From Exilibacterium tricleocarpae (GTDB lineage: Bacteria > Pseudomonadota > Gammaproteobacteria > Pseudomonadales > Cellvibrionaceae), in NCBI RefSeq assembly GCF_007004655.1, contig NZ_ML660095.1, forward strand, positions 82,385 to 146,384: DNA of 64,000 nt. Direction: 5' to 3'. Below, piece by piece: positions 47,647-57,848 of the stretch; positions within the stretch are counted from its first letter, which is position 1, and every line of letters starts with the position of its first letter. The notes below the pieces were generated by a model. The model did no database searches. It was given only the letters and a program-made list of their open reading frames with translations, and had not been told where the DNA came from. The position numbers and the translations under genes were made by a program.

Positions 47647-49417
47647 TTATCTATCGACCGCAATCCTCTCATAAACAGGAATGACATCTAGTGGTGCGTT
47701 AACGGTTATCCATTGGCCAGTGGATTTGATCGTGCTGCCGGCGTCCCAAAAACTTCTCCACTGCCCCTTAGGGAAATACACTTTCTTTCGCTTCGCCCCT
47801 TTCTCAACGACCGGGGCAATCAGATATTTAGGCCCGAACATATACTGGTATTCACAATCGTAGGTCTCCGGTTCGTCCGGAAACTCCAGCATCATATGTC
47901 GCACAAGGGGGACGCCATTGCTTCTGTACGCAGCCAGGTGCTTTTGTATATAGGGAACCAGCTGCATATGAATGTCGGCGTACCTCCTAAAGTACTTCGG
48001 CGTCTTTTCGTTAAACCAAATGTCGACACTTGTAGGCTCGTTCTCCCATAAATGATCGCGCATGATGGGTGTGAACGCTGCGAACTGAACCCAACGTTTC
48101 CACAGTTCGATGTCGGGAGAATCCGACAAGATATCCGGGGTCCAGTTGGCATAGCCGGAGAGGCCGCTGGATATTCCGGAGGTAATCGCCGACGGATAGC
48201 CAAAAGTTTTATCCCAAGCCGCGATCTGGTCTCCCGCCCAAAGCATTCAGCTTCTGGTAGATAGGGTTGTCGGCGTCAGACTTGGGCAGCTTCACCTCCT
48301 GATAAGGATGCAGGTAGCTAAGCGACTTAAAGCCAAGTTTGTGCAGCGACTCATTCATCTCGCGTAGAGAATGATAGGTCCCGGTTGTCCAGTTTTGATA
48401 GCCTTGTGAGCTGGCGGGGTCACCCATATCAAAAACCCAGATGGCAGTTGCCGGGATACCCCACTCTTTTAGCTGTTTTGCTTTGGCTATAACAGAATCC
48501 TGACCATCTAAAAGGTTCACCCAAACACCCGTCGCCCAATCCGGGATTTCGGGTTGGCGGCCGGCAATCGATGTGTAAGTATGAAGGGCCTCTTTCGCGG
48601 ACTGTCTATGAATGCTATAAAATGTCGTTCTACCGTTTTCAACACGTATCTCAAATGATTCGCCGTTTTCGTTGAACGATGCGAATACCGAAGATGCGTC
48701 GTCGACAAACCAGGCCTCTCCAAAAGGGTTCAAGTAGAAAGCAATTTGAAGATAACTGGGTTCATAGTTGTTGTAGTGCCCGGGTTTGTGTGGATTGCCC
48801 CAGGGAGTAACTGCTGTTTTGGGTGGGTCCCAGTAATGATCGTTTGGTTGGTTGGAGACTGTGCGCCCGTTTAGTTTAGTGCCAATATACCGCTCGCCTC
48901 CACCAAAATAAGGTCCCTTGGCAACTATCTTCAGGGCCATTGATGCTATATTCTCTGCGCTTGCCGGAACGATATCCCATTTAAAGAAGCCTTTAAACGG
49001 TGTAATGGATAAGGTTAAGGCGCCACCGTTAAGTGTGAAAATTATCTTGTTATCTTTTATCTTGCCATTTTTCAACGAAGTGATTGATGTCTTAGTGCCG
49101 TCCTGTCTGTAAAGGCCAATGGTGTATTTGCTCGCCACCTTATTGGCCATGTGTAGGCTGAGGTCATCCAACCGTAATTGAATTTTTTGGTCGCCGTCAT
49201 GAACCGTCACGCTATTGTCGGCCATATGCCAGAGTGTTTTATGTTCGTCAGGCTTGAATTGACCGGAAAAATCAATTGGACTAAAAAAATCTGAGTGTAT
49301 ATGTTCGTTTAATTTTTTATAAAACGCTTCGTTAACTGACTGTGCCTTCCCGCCTATTTGATAAAAAGTAAAGAGGCACAGTGAGAGTATTTGGAAAATC
49401 CGGTATCGACCTGGCAT
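47647..49417 (-). pseudogene. GH31 glycosidase with internal deletion and frameshift
   Basis: Two frames together resemble one GH31 enzyme. The first (49417 to about 48240) starts with a signal peptide and has the N-terminal beta domain, then TGVWVNLLDGQDSVIAKAKQ and AIWVFDMGDPASSQGY, and runs to NPIYQKLNA. The second resumes in another frame at LWAGDQIAAWDKTFGYPSAI and continues to 47647. Between them GH31 enzymes have over 100 residues, including the nucleophile Asp and the RSG-x-x-GSQ approach to the acid/base, all missing here. The gene is therefore taken as dead. It sits between the intact GH31 and GH3 genes. Confidence 0.85.
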
Positions 49418-49553
49418 ATTATTTTGACAACCACTTTATATTTAGTGAATGTAAAGGGACATTCTCTGTTTACAGGCAGAGATGGATAGCTGCCTGCCGC
49501 CTTCTGTCGTGCGCCGTGTAATTAAAGGCGGGATATTGACAGTAATTCGCGTT

Positions 49554-52544
49554 TTATGGCCGGGTAATGCTTAGGGCGTTTCCGCTGTAGTTGATCTTTG
49601 TTGCTATAGCCTCGTCAAAATTGGACGCGTTGGGCGTTTCACCGCTGATCCAGCGCACCATGATGTCGCGGTCCTGTGCCATACCGGGGAATTTTCCTTC
49701 GCGATCTCCGATGAAAAGCGTTTTGGATTTCTCGCTATACCGAAATAAAATGCGAGACCATTCGCCTTTTTCGTAGCCGTAGCTTCTGCCATCGTCTTCG
49801 TAGAGCTCAAATTTACTGTCTGAGCCCACATAGACATTCAATGTGATGGGCGCATTGACGATTTGATCTGCGTATTGCACGGCTGGTGCACTCGGAATAA
49901 TCGAGCCGGACTTGACAAATGCCGGCATCCTGGAAATTGGTGCAGCGGCTTGGATGTTGGTGCCGCCGGCAAACTTCCTGCCTGTGTAGAGATCATACCA
50001 GTCCGTGCCTGCAGGGAGGTAAACGCTTCGCTCGCGTGCGCCCATTTCATAAACGGGGGCTACCAACAAAGAGGGCCCAAACATATACTGATCTCTTATG
50101 TTTCTGGCCACTTTATCCTCCGGAAAATCCATCACCAGCCCACGCATAAGCGTCGCATCCCTGTGATACATATCGCCGGCTATCGAATAGATATAGGGCA
50201 ATAATCGATAGCGGAGTTTGGTGTACCACACCATACTTTCATAATGTTCGGAATCCTCTGCGGCGATGTTATAAATTTCCCGGTATGGGTTTTGACCGTG
50301 CGATCGGAATAGAGGTACAAAAGCGCCGAATTGAAACCAGCGTGTATTTAACTCCTGCCACTCGTCAAGCTGCCCCTCGGGTAGCTCGGAGTAATGGCCG
50401 ACGGTCGCATCGGCATTGTCGCTGTTCCAACGGAAGCGGTCCTCGGGTGTAAAACCCCCGATATCGAAAGTCCAGTTCGGCACACCGGCAAGGCCTACGC
50501 CGATGCCGGCGGCGATTTGTTCTTTCAGGTTTGACCAGCGGGACACAATGTCGCCGCTCCAGATTGCCGACGCCGTGCGCTGGATGCCGGCAAACCCCGA
50601 GCGTGTCAAGATAAATACCCGAGTGTCGGGTGTCGAAGCCCGGTCGCCCAGATAGACGGACTCAGCGTGAGGCAGGGCATAGGCATTAAAAACTTCCGCA
50701 CCGGTACCCAGGTGGTTGGGTGTCATCAGATCCTTTCTCTTCTCCCAACTCAAGTTGGAATGGATATCAGGCTCGACCGCATCCAGCCACCAGGCATCAA
50801 ATCCGAGCGCATTGATATTTCTGTTGAGCTGATCCCAGAATATTTTTCTGGCTTCAGGGTGATACGCATCGTAAAAAGCGTTTAGATAACCTTTGCCAAT
50901 CCAGTCATGGTTTTTTTCGTCCAGATTTTTATTGAACATATAGCTGCCGGCGTTCAATTCTTTGTAGTTTTTCGTATCCGGATAAAATTTGGGCCACACC
51001 GAAATCATAATTTGTGCATTCATCTCGTGAACCTGCTGCACCATTTTCTTCGGCGTAGGGAAGAACTTCTTATCAAATTCGTGGCTGCCCCAGGCGTCCT
51101 CGGGCCAGTAGGACCAATCCAGCACGATATTGTCGATCGGTATCTCGCGGTCGCGATACTCTTTCAAGGCTGCCAGAAGCTCATCCTGGGATTTATAGCG
51201 CTCGCGGCTCTGCCAGAAGCCGTAAGCCCAGCGTGGAAGCATTACCGATTTTCCGGTCAGCTTCCTATAGCCGGCAATGACGTCATCAATATCGGCGCCT
51301 TTCACAAAGTAGTAATCGACACTTTTCCCCGTTTCGGATGAAAATGATGTCAGGTTGCTGTCGGCAGGGCTGAGAGGATCGCGATGCAACAGGCGCATAA
51401 AGCCATCTTGAGTAGTCCAATCCAGTTTAATGGGATATCGCCGATTTTCCTTTAAGTCCACAGCATAATCGTGATACCAGGGATTCCAGTTCATCCGCCA
51501 GCGATTCAGGACCTCTTGGTTGTTAATCGACAATTTGGCGTAGCCGCTCGAATACATGCTGAACCGGTGTAAACCCCCGGTATCTGTTTCGAAGCTGCCT
51601 TCCCACTCAATTCTCAGATTTGAAATATCTTTTACCGCGTCAGGTAGAGGGACTTGACGCAGGTCGCCTCGTGCGTAGAACTGATAATCCAAATCCTTCT
51701 TTACTTGACTCAAAATAAGTTTGTCACCGTCAAAGTAGCGTGCGGTCAGCCCTCCCGGTTTCCCCTCTGCATCGTAGAGCCTTAACGACTCAAACAGTGG
51801 CTTTGCCGGTTCGGGGTCCCCGAAGTGAGTGACAGAGTTGTTGTCCCATAAAATACCGTAGTTTCTCGAAGAAACCAGGAAGGGAATACTGATAACAAGG
51901 TTGTGGGTGGTAAGCTTGACATTTTCTCCGGCGAGATTGACCTGACCGTTTTGGTGTTGCCCCAAACCATACAAAGCTTCGTCCCCAGTGCGCAAAAATG
52001 CTTGTCGCAACGCATAGGAATCTGCATCAACTACACCGGGGTCCTGTGTGACCGCTGAGAAACCTCTTTGTCCCGCCTCGCTCAGGATGACGGAGCCGTC
52101 ATGGTTTTTAAACACTACCTTGCCATCGAGCAGCGAGATTTCGGTGAGTATCTCGGCGGTTTTTAGCGAGATAAACCCATCACCTTCACTCACATCAAAA
52201 TTTACTTGCCCGTTGGTGGTTGCTGTCACCATAAGGCTTTCAGCCGCTCGATTTTCCCTCTCCGCCACCGCCGTGACACGGATAAGGTTATCTCCATAGA
52301 CGCGAACATGGACGGCTTTTGCGCTTCCGCTGGCCGGGATAACGGTAACCCCGTCAGCAAGTCGCTCGAAGTCGCCACGTGCGGTCTTTTCAAAGGCACC
52401 CTCGCTTGCGGAATGACAACCGGCGATAAGTGTGCTAATCAGGAGGATAAATAGTGTTATTCCCCTGCCGCGTGTAGTGTGTAGGTCCGCTTGCTTATTG
52501 ATAAGTGCCCATCTTCGTCTTTGCAGAACATCTATGCTTTTCAA
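49554..52544 (-). CDS. xyl31A: GH31 alpha-xylosidase (Xyl31A-like, with PA14 domain)
   Basis: Outer-membrane-type lipoprotein (ITLFILLISTLIAGC lipobox) of 996 residues. The N-terminal beta domain is followed by a PA14-type insertion (about 265-400: GLTARYFDGDKLILSQ, YAKLSINNQEVLNRW). This insertion is known from the xyloglucan alpha-xylosidase Xyl31A of Cellvibrio japonicus. The barrel has the nucleophile Asp in AWWLDAVEPDIHS and the acid/base Asp in IWSGD after TRSGFAGIQR. It would release xylose from the non-reducing end of xyloglucan oligosaccharides. The start is TTG at 52544, less certain than the rest. First gene of the minus-strand set. Confidence 0.92.
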   Translation of the reverse strand: MKSIDVLQRRRWALINKQADLHTTRGRGITLFILLISTLIAGCHSASEGAFEKTARGDFERLADGVTVIPASGSAKAVHVRVYGDNLIRVTAVAERENRAAESLMVTATTNGQVNFDVSEGDGFISLKTAEILTEISLLDGKVVFKNHDGSVILSEAGQRGFSAVTQDPGVVDADSYALRQAFLRTGDEALYGLGQHQNGQVNLAGENVKLTTHNLVISIPFLVSSRNYGILWDNNSVTHFGDPEPAKPLFESLRLYDAEGKPGGLTARYFDGDKLILSQVKKDLDYQFYARGDLRQVPLPDAVKDISNLRIEWEGSFETDTGGLHRFSMYSSGYAKLSINNQEVLNRWRMNWNPWYHDYAVDLKENRRYPIKLDWTTQDGFMRLLHRDPLSPADSNLTSFSSETGKSVDYYFVKGADIDDVIAGYRKLTGKSVMLPRWAYGFWQSRERYKSQDELLAALKEYRDREIPIDNIVLDWSYWPEDAWGSHEFDKKFFPTPKKMVQQVHEMNAQIMISVWPKFYPDTKNYKELNAGSYMFNKNLDEKNHDWIGKGYLNAFYDAYHPEARKIFWDQLNRNINALGFDAWWLDAVEPDIHSNLSWEKRKDLMTPNHLGTGAEVFNAYALPHAESVYLGDRASTPDTRVFILTRSGFAGIQRTASAIWSGDIVSRWSNLKEQIAAGIGVGLAGVPNWTFDIGGFTPEDRFRWNSDNADATVGHYSELPEGQLDEWQELNTRWFQFGAFVPLFRSHGQNPYREIYNIAAEDSEHYESMVWYTKLRYRLLPYIYSIAGDMYHRDATLMRGLVMDFPEDKVARNIRDQYMFGPSLLVAPVYEMGARERSVYLPAGTDWYDLYTGRKFAGGTNIQAAAPISRMPAFVKSGSIIPSAPAVQYADQIVNAPITLNVYVGSDSKFELYEDDGRSYGYEKGEWSRILFRYSEKSKTLFIGDREGKFPGMAQDRDIMVRWISGETPNASNFDEAIATKINYSGNALSITRP

Positions 52545-53127
52545 AATTCAAACCCCGGTTTGATTGATCCCTAGGATAAAAAACGTTTAAAAATTCAACA
52601 GTCGCTGCCGTTGAGGTAATCTTGCTGCGAGCGCCTGACACTGGAGTTAAGGCCGGAAACCTCTCTGGTAAGCGAATACGCACTTACGCTGCGGTCGCTG
52701 CAGCGTAAGTGGAGCTTTGAAGGTTATATATCCCGGATGATGTGACAGGACCCGCTTTGCGTGCCATTACTCGCCCTGATTTATTGTTTGTCTACCTTAT
52801 TAGGCCCTTTCCCGTGGTGTGCCGGGCGGCAGAGGGCAGGGCGATGTTCAGTCTAGGTATGCTTGGGCGACGGAGGTATAGTTTTTGGGGGAAATTCTGA
52901 AAATTTGCAGAAAGTGCTAGTATTTTTGACTATTGATAAACTTGCGAATGAAGGATAATCGGTCAATTGGCGCATCTTTGTGCCAGCCGCTGCCATTCGG
53001 CTCATGTCTTGATCTCAATCAAGCTGTGGGCTGGACGCGTCAAGTGGAGGAAAATCGTGCCCTTCACCGCTGTACAGCAGTTCCAGTTTCGCTAATATGA
53101 AAGCCCGTACTACTGCGTGCGTAGAAA
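52545..53127. other. Divergent control region of the utilization locus
   Basis: About 580 bases between the xylosidase gene (-) and the regulator gene (+), with no supported coding frame. It should carry both promoters and operators. The only strong structure is the 12-base-arm palindrome at 52681-52711. Confidence 0.5.
52681..52711. promoter_or_regulatory. Perfect 12-bp-arm palindrome upstream of xyl31A
   Basis: CACTTACGCTGC (52681-52692) and GCAGCGTAAGTG (52700-52711) are perfect reverse complements around a seven-base centre. It lies 137 bases upstream of the xylosidase start in the divergent control region. It could be an operator for the AraC-type regulator or a leader hairpin. No T run follows it. 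Confidence 0.5.
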
Positions 53128-54309
53128 ATGCTAGATTTTTATAAAAAAGCCACATCTATCTGTTTAATCTTGCTGGTGATCAGTGCGGTTATTGCCTTTT
53201 TATGTATCGGGCGGACCTATTTGAGGGTTAGCCTGCTGGCCCAAAAAGGTCAACCGTTGGCATGGTGGGTCTCCGCTGGTGCTGACCAGGATAATGGCGG
53301 AGGTTCAACGATTCTGGTTAACGATACAGCCTTCAGTCTGGATTTTGATATCCATCTCAGGAAAGGTTATGAACATCCCTATGCCCGTCTCTCGATGGTG
53401 TTTGGCGCAGAATCGCAAGGCGTCAAGGTGGTGGATCTGTCTCGTTTTCAGTCCCTGTCTTTCAGCGCGAAATGTTCCCCTGTCAGTGCCTTGTCTTTTT
53501 CGATATCCACTATCGATCCCGAGGTCACCGAACTGGATAATCCCCTCACTCTACGTGACTCGGAGTCCTATTTCCCCTGTTCCGGGCAATGGCGTAAAGC
53601 CAGTATCGACCTGACAAAACTGGAGACTCAAAACTGGTGGCTGGAAAAATATGACCTCGATATTTCCGCCCGCCAATATGACTTAACCCGGGTCTCACGC
53701 ATCTCTTTTGGCAGCACCTATCAAAGCCCTTTCGGTGTGGATTTGAAGATACAGATAGAGGAGCTGACCTTGCATGGGCGCGATTGGCGGTACTTGTACC
53801 TCCTGGTCGTGCTTATGCTTGGGCTGTGGGGAAGTTATGTGCTTTGGCTGTTTAAAGCCCATTCCCGCGCGTTGATTGGCGATTTGAAGTTTAAATTGCA
53901 GAAAGATCGCCCTTTGATTGCCTACCAGCAACTGTCGGTAGAGCCCACCCGAGACCGGATAACAGGCACACTGCTGAGCTATATAGCCAAAGAGTACGCC
54001 AATCCGGACTTGCACCTGGATACCGTGGTCCATGCGCTTAGCATCAGTCGCACGAAGATAAACACTATCTTGCGGGAGGAGTTGGGGTTTACGTTCACTG
54101 CCTACTTAAACAAACTCCGGCTCACAGAGGCCGCTCGACTGCTGGCGGAAACCGGGGGAGCCAATGTGGCTGAAATCGCCTATTCAGTCGGTTACAAAAA
54201 CGTCTCTTACTTCAACAAGCTCTTTAAAGAGGAATATGGTTGTACGCCAAGAACCTTTAAAAAGGTTTCTTTGACCCAAGAAGAAAAACCTGATAAAGAT
54301 AAGAAGTAG
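53128..54309 (+). CDS. Membrane-spanning AraC-type regulator
   Basis: Protein of 393 residues with an unusual layout. There is a membrane helix (ICLILLVISAVIAFLCI, about 10-28) and a predicted periplasmic domain (about 35-220) with beta-sandwich features (FSLDFDIHLRKGYEHPYARL, RISFGSTYQSPFGVDLKIQI) like carbohydrate- or CIA30-type sandwiches. A second helix follows (YLYLLVVLMLGLWGSYVLWL), then a cytoplasmic AraC helix-turn-helix (about 285-385: LSISRTKINTILREELGFTF, VAEIAYSVGYKNVSYFNKLF). It could sense a sugar outside the inner membrane and act directly on DNA. It stands between xyl31A and the receptor gene. Confidence 0.85.
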   Translation: MLDFYKKATSICLILLVISAVIAFLCIGRTYLRVSLLAQKGQPLAWWVSAGADQDNGGGSTILVNDTAFSLDFDIHLRKGYEHPYARLSMVFGAESQGVKVVDLSRFQSLSFSAKCSPVSALSFSISTIDPEVTELDNPLTLRDSESYFPCSGQWRKASIDLTKLETQNWWLEKYDLDISARQYDLTRVSRISFGSTYQSPFGVDLKIQIEELTLHGRDWRYLYLLVVLMLGLWGSYVLWLFKAHSRALIGDLKFKLQKDRPLIAYQQLSVEPTRDRITGTLLSYIAKEYANPDLHLDTVVHALSISRTKINTILREELGFTFTAYLNKLRLTEAARLLAETGGANVAEIAYSVGYKNVSYFNKLFKEEYGCTPRTFKKVSLTQEEKPDKDKK

Positions 54310-54734
54310 TTATTAGATGGTGTTTCGTAATAGCTATTTGAACTAGATTTCCTGCAGCAACTGCAAAAATTCTCAAGAAAACTAACACATTCTACCAATT
54401 AGCAGCATCGCACCCAAAAATATTATCGCTGATGCACGACTGATTCTAAGGTCCTGGTTAGAACTAAGCGTCGTGCGATGAGTGGTACCCGTGAACAGAA
54501 TAATAAAAGCAGCTTATTGCCCTCTTGATCGCACTTTCTCATTTTTAGGAGAGGGTCGCGGCGAACAGATTATACCTAAAAAACTTATTTAATAATAAGA
54601 AAATCAATAAAAATAATTGCAACTAATAGAAAAACCTGGTGGTTCCGCCGTGACAATCCGCTGCTGCACTACCGCAGTTTATCCGGGTTTTAAAAGTGCC
54701 GAAGTATAATAGTTGGATGCAGAGGTAATTATCG
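54310..54734. other. Upstream region of the TonB-dependent receptor gene
   Basis: About 425 bases without a gene. The short inverted repeat CATCGCAC (54406-54413) and GTGCGATG (54473-54480) is visible with a 59-base gap, a possible operator but weak. The stretch before the receptor start is AT-rich and probably holds its promoter. Confidence 0.35.
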
Positions 54735-57647
54735 ATGAGAGAGAAAAAAATAAATCAATTGTCATGTGATTTGCATCGTCGTGGCAGCGCGAAAGTCGGT
54801 CGTCACCATCCCAAGCTGCTGTCGATAGGTGTCATGAGCTCGATAATAACTGTCGCTCCCGTGCTTGCGCAAAGCCCTGGAACCGACTCCGAGGTAGATA
54901 TCCTCGAGGAAGTTATTGTCACGGGACATCGGGCATCCATGCAGTCAGCACAGGACTTTAAGCGTGATGCCGAGCAAATAGTCGACTCGATTAAAGCCGA
55001 TGACATCGGCAATCTTCCGGACCGCAGCGTCGCCGAGGCTTTACAGCGGGTTCCCGGTGTCACCATCGACCGCTTTATCTCCGTTGATGATCCTGAGCAT
55101 GTCGGTGGCGAAGGCGGTGGTGTCGCGGTGCGGGGGTTGACGCAGGTGCGAAGTGAAATAAACGGTCGCGACGGTTTTACTGCCAACGGTGGCCGCAGTT
55201 TGAGTTTTGAAGATGTACCCCCGGAGCTGCTGTCGGCCGTGGACGTGTATAAAAATCCGTCGGCCGATATGATCGAAGGCGGTCTCGGTGGCACGGTGGA
55301 TTTACGTACGCGTATGCCTTTCGACAGTGAGAGCCAACTCGCCACCGGTACCCTCGTCTATAGTCACAATAATCTGATTGAGGAAAACTCGCCCGAGGCG
55401 TCATTTTTATTCAGTGATAGGTGGCAAACCGGTTTTGGAGAAATCGGCTTCCTGGTTGATATTGCCTATTCAGAATCGAAAGGGCGTGTCGACACAATTT
55501 TTACCCGCCCCTATTTTCCCTATGACCGGGATGGTGACGGCGTAGATGAATCCTTCGTTCCCAGAGGTGCCGACTGGCGCACTGTACGCACGGATCGTGC
55601 CAGGGAGGGGGCCTATTTGGCATTTCAGTGGCGTCCCAGCGGAAATATGGAGTACTACGCAACCGTCTTTCGCAGCGAGTATGATTATAACTGGGATGAG
55701 GACGCGTTCTTTGTGCAGAACGATCCCACCAATCTGGTTGCAAGTGATGATTCCGTATTTGACAGTAACGGTACCTTCGTGCGCGGCACCCTTACAGACC
55801 CTACCGAGGGCGGTATCCCAATGGGGTCTACTATTCGATTTTCAGAGCGAAATTCAAAAACGACTGACTTTGCCATCGGGTTCAACGCGGCTTTCGCAGA
55901 TAATTGGTCCATAAATGCCGATCTTCAATATGTGGAGGCTACCACGGTTGGCTTGGACTCCACGGTAGCGACCGGTGTGCTAAGCCCTTTTAGCACCATA
56001 GATCTTTCCGGCAGCGGACCGGTTGAAGTGATCACGGACACCGACTACCTGGCCGACCTCAACAACTATCACTTTGCTTTCACCATGGATCACCAGGATG
56101 ACAACGAGGCGGATCAGCTGGCTTTGCGTGTCGATGTGGAATATACCTTTGACGATTCCGTGTTAAAAACGTTTGAATTCGGTCTTCGTCACTCGGAAAG
56201 GGACTCCATCGTCATCGACACCGGCTTTAACTGGAAGCCGGTTATCCAGCCCTGGATGCGTGGTTGGGCCCTGGACGGTGCGGCGCCGCTGCCGACTCTG
56301 GCTGATTTTGGCCTGCAGGACCAGGTTCGCGTCAACAGGTTCAGCAATTTCTATCGCGGAGATATCCCCGTTCCGGGCGCCATTGTTGCGCCTACTCGGG
56401 CGCTGGCGGAAGGGTATCCGCAAAGCTACGTAAGTCTCCACCAGGCTGCGACACCTTTTTATCTCTGCTGCTTCTCCGATGGCAGTACTACTTTTTTTTC
56501 GCCGACATTGGTTGAGCCATCTCATAGAAACGTACAGGACGAAACTGTGGAGAGTCTGTACTTCCTGGCGCGTTTCGGTTGGGACGAGATCGGCTTGGGC
56601 GGCAACATTGGCGTGCGCTTCGTGCATACCAAGAACATCGCCTCCGGTTTTATTCAATATACCGCGCCGGTTGACGCGCCGCCGAGCATACAGGAGATTA
56701 TCGGTAGCGAAGACGACGCGATTGGAGTCAAGAATAATTATCGCAATACGTTGCCGAGCTTGAATTTGCGCTGGGAAATCCGCGAGGGGCTAATTGGGCG
56801 ATTTGCCTATGCGAAGGCGATGCGAAGACCGGATTTCAGCACCATGCAGAGCTATCTTAATTTGAGTGCCAGCCTTAATGCCGGGGCGCCCGAGGGCTCA
56901 CTCGATATCAACGATTACAGTGGCACTGCAGAAGGTGGAAACCCCAACCTCCGGCCACTGGAAGCTGAACAGTTTGATCTGTCTTTGGAGTACTACTACA
57001 GCGATATCGGCAGTGTCTGGCTCAACTTTTTCCAGAAGGACATAGACGGATTTATTCGCAATGAAGTCATGATTGAAACTTACAACAATTTTGACTATGC
57101 GGTTACCCGGCCGACCAACCAGGACGAAGCGAAAATTGACGGATGGGAGGCCGGTTGGAAACACTTCTTTGATTTCGGTATTGGTATCGAAGCCAGCTAT
57201 ACACGCATTGACAGTGAAACCCAATCGTCAGGGGTCAACATTCCTGTTGATACCGATGGTACCGCTTTCGACCCAAATGGCCTGCCCTATGAGGGCCTAT
57301 CGGAGGCCTCGTACAGCACTGTCTTTATATACGAAAATCAAAGACTTTCAACACGGCTTGCTTATACCTGGCGCGATGAGTTTCTCTTGTCTGTGGGACC
57401 AAACAGCTTCAACGATAACACCGACGGCATCGCCTGGCAGTTGCCGGTATTCCAGGAGGCTTATGGCCAGTGGGACGGTTCGATTGTTTACAAGTTCAGT
57501 GAGAATTTTTCTGTGGGCCTACAAGCCAACAATTTGACCAACGAAGAAATCGTTATTGAGGGCAGACAAATCAATCCGGGTAGAAATGCAAAATCATACT
57601 CGGTTCAGGATACGCGATACGCGTTGACGCTAAGAGGTACTTTCTGA
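54735..57647 (+). CDS. TonB-dependent outer membrane receptor
   Basis: Receptor of 970 residues of the large TonB-dependent class used for carbohydrates in Cellvibrionales. Signal peptide region ends near APVLAQ; a TonB box-like LEEVIVTG follows; the plug domain has SVAEALQRVPGVTIDRF and GGVAVRGLTQVRSEINGRD; the barrel runs to the C-terminal aromatic residue (RYALTLRGTF). GAGGTAA precedes the ATG at 54735. It probably imports xyloglucan oligosaccharides for the periplasmic or surface glycosidases; the substrate is inferred from neighbours. Confidence 0.92.
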   Translation: MREKKINQLSCDLHRRGSAKVGRHHPKLLSIGVMSSIITVAPVLAQSPGTDSEVDILEEVIVTGHRASMQSAQDFKRDAEQIVDSIKADDIGNLPDRSVAEALQRVPGVTIDRFISVDDPEHVGGEGGGVAVRGLTQVRSEINGRDGFTANGGRSLSFEDVPPELLSAVDVYKNPSADMIEGGLGGTVDLRTRMPFDSESQLATGTLVYSHNNLIEENSPEASFLFSDRWQTGFGEIGFLVDIAYSESKGRVDTIFTRPYFPYDRDGDGVDESFVPRGADWRTVRTDRAREGAYLAFQWRPSGNMEYYATVFRSEYDYNWDEDAFFVQNDPTNLVASDDSVFDSNGTFVRGTLTDPTEGGIPMGSTIRFSERNSKTTDFAIGFNAAFADNWSINADLQYVEATTVGLDSTVATGVLSPFSTIDLSGSGPVEVITDTDYLADLNNYHFAFTMDHQDDNEADQLALRVDVEYTFDDSVLKTFEFGLRHSERDSIVIDTGFNWKPVIQPWMRGWALDGAAPLPTLADFGLQDQVRVNRFSNFYRGDIPVPGAIVAPTRALAEGYPQSYVSLHQAATPFYLCCFSDGSTTFFSPTLVEPSHRNVQDETVESLYFLARFGWDEIGLGGNIGVRFVHTKNIASGFIQYTAPVDAPPSIQEIIGSEDDAIGVKNNYRNTLPSLNLRWEIREGLIGRFAYAKAMRRPDFSTMQSYLNLSASLNAGAPEGSLDINDYSGTAEGGNPNLRPLEAEQFDLSLEYYYSDIGSVWLNFFQKDIDGFIRNEVMIETYNNFDYAVTRPTNQDEAKIDGWEAGWKHFFDFGIGIEASYTRIDSETQSSGVNIPVDTDGTAFDPNGLPYEGLSEASYSTVFIYENQRLSTRLAYTWRDEFLLSVGPNSFNDNTDGIAWQLPVFQEAYGQWDGSIVYKFSENFSVGLQANNLTNEEIVIEGRQINPGRNAKSYSVQDTRYALTLRGTF

Positions 57648-57848
57648 AACCCTGATTAAGGGGTGGTAACGGCATGTATTCTTATGAAAGCTTCCTCCTT
57701 ATCAGACCTCGGTAAAAATTTGATAATTGCGAAACGCGGTGATGCTAGTCATTGTCAGTGTTAACCGTATTGGCTATTAAAGCGCTATGTCCGGTTGGGG
57801 TGACTTTCATTTCCTAAACGTATAAGTTTGCTTGTAAGGAAAAAATTA

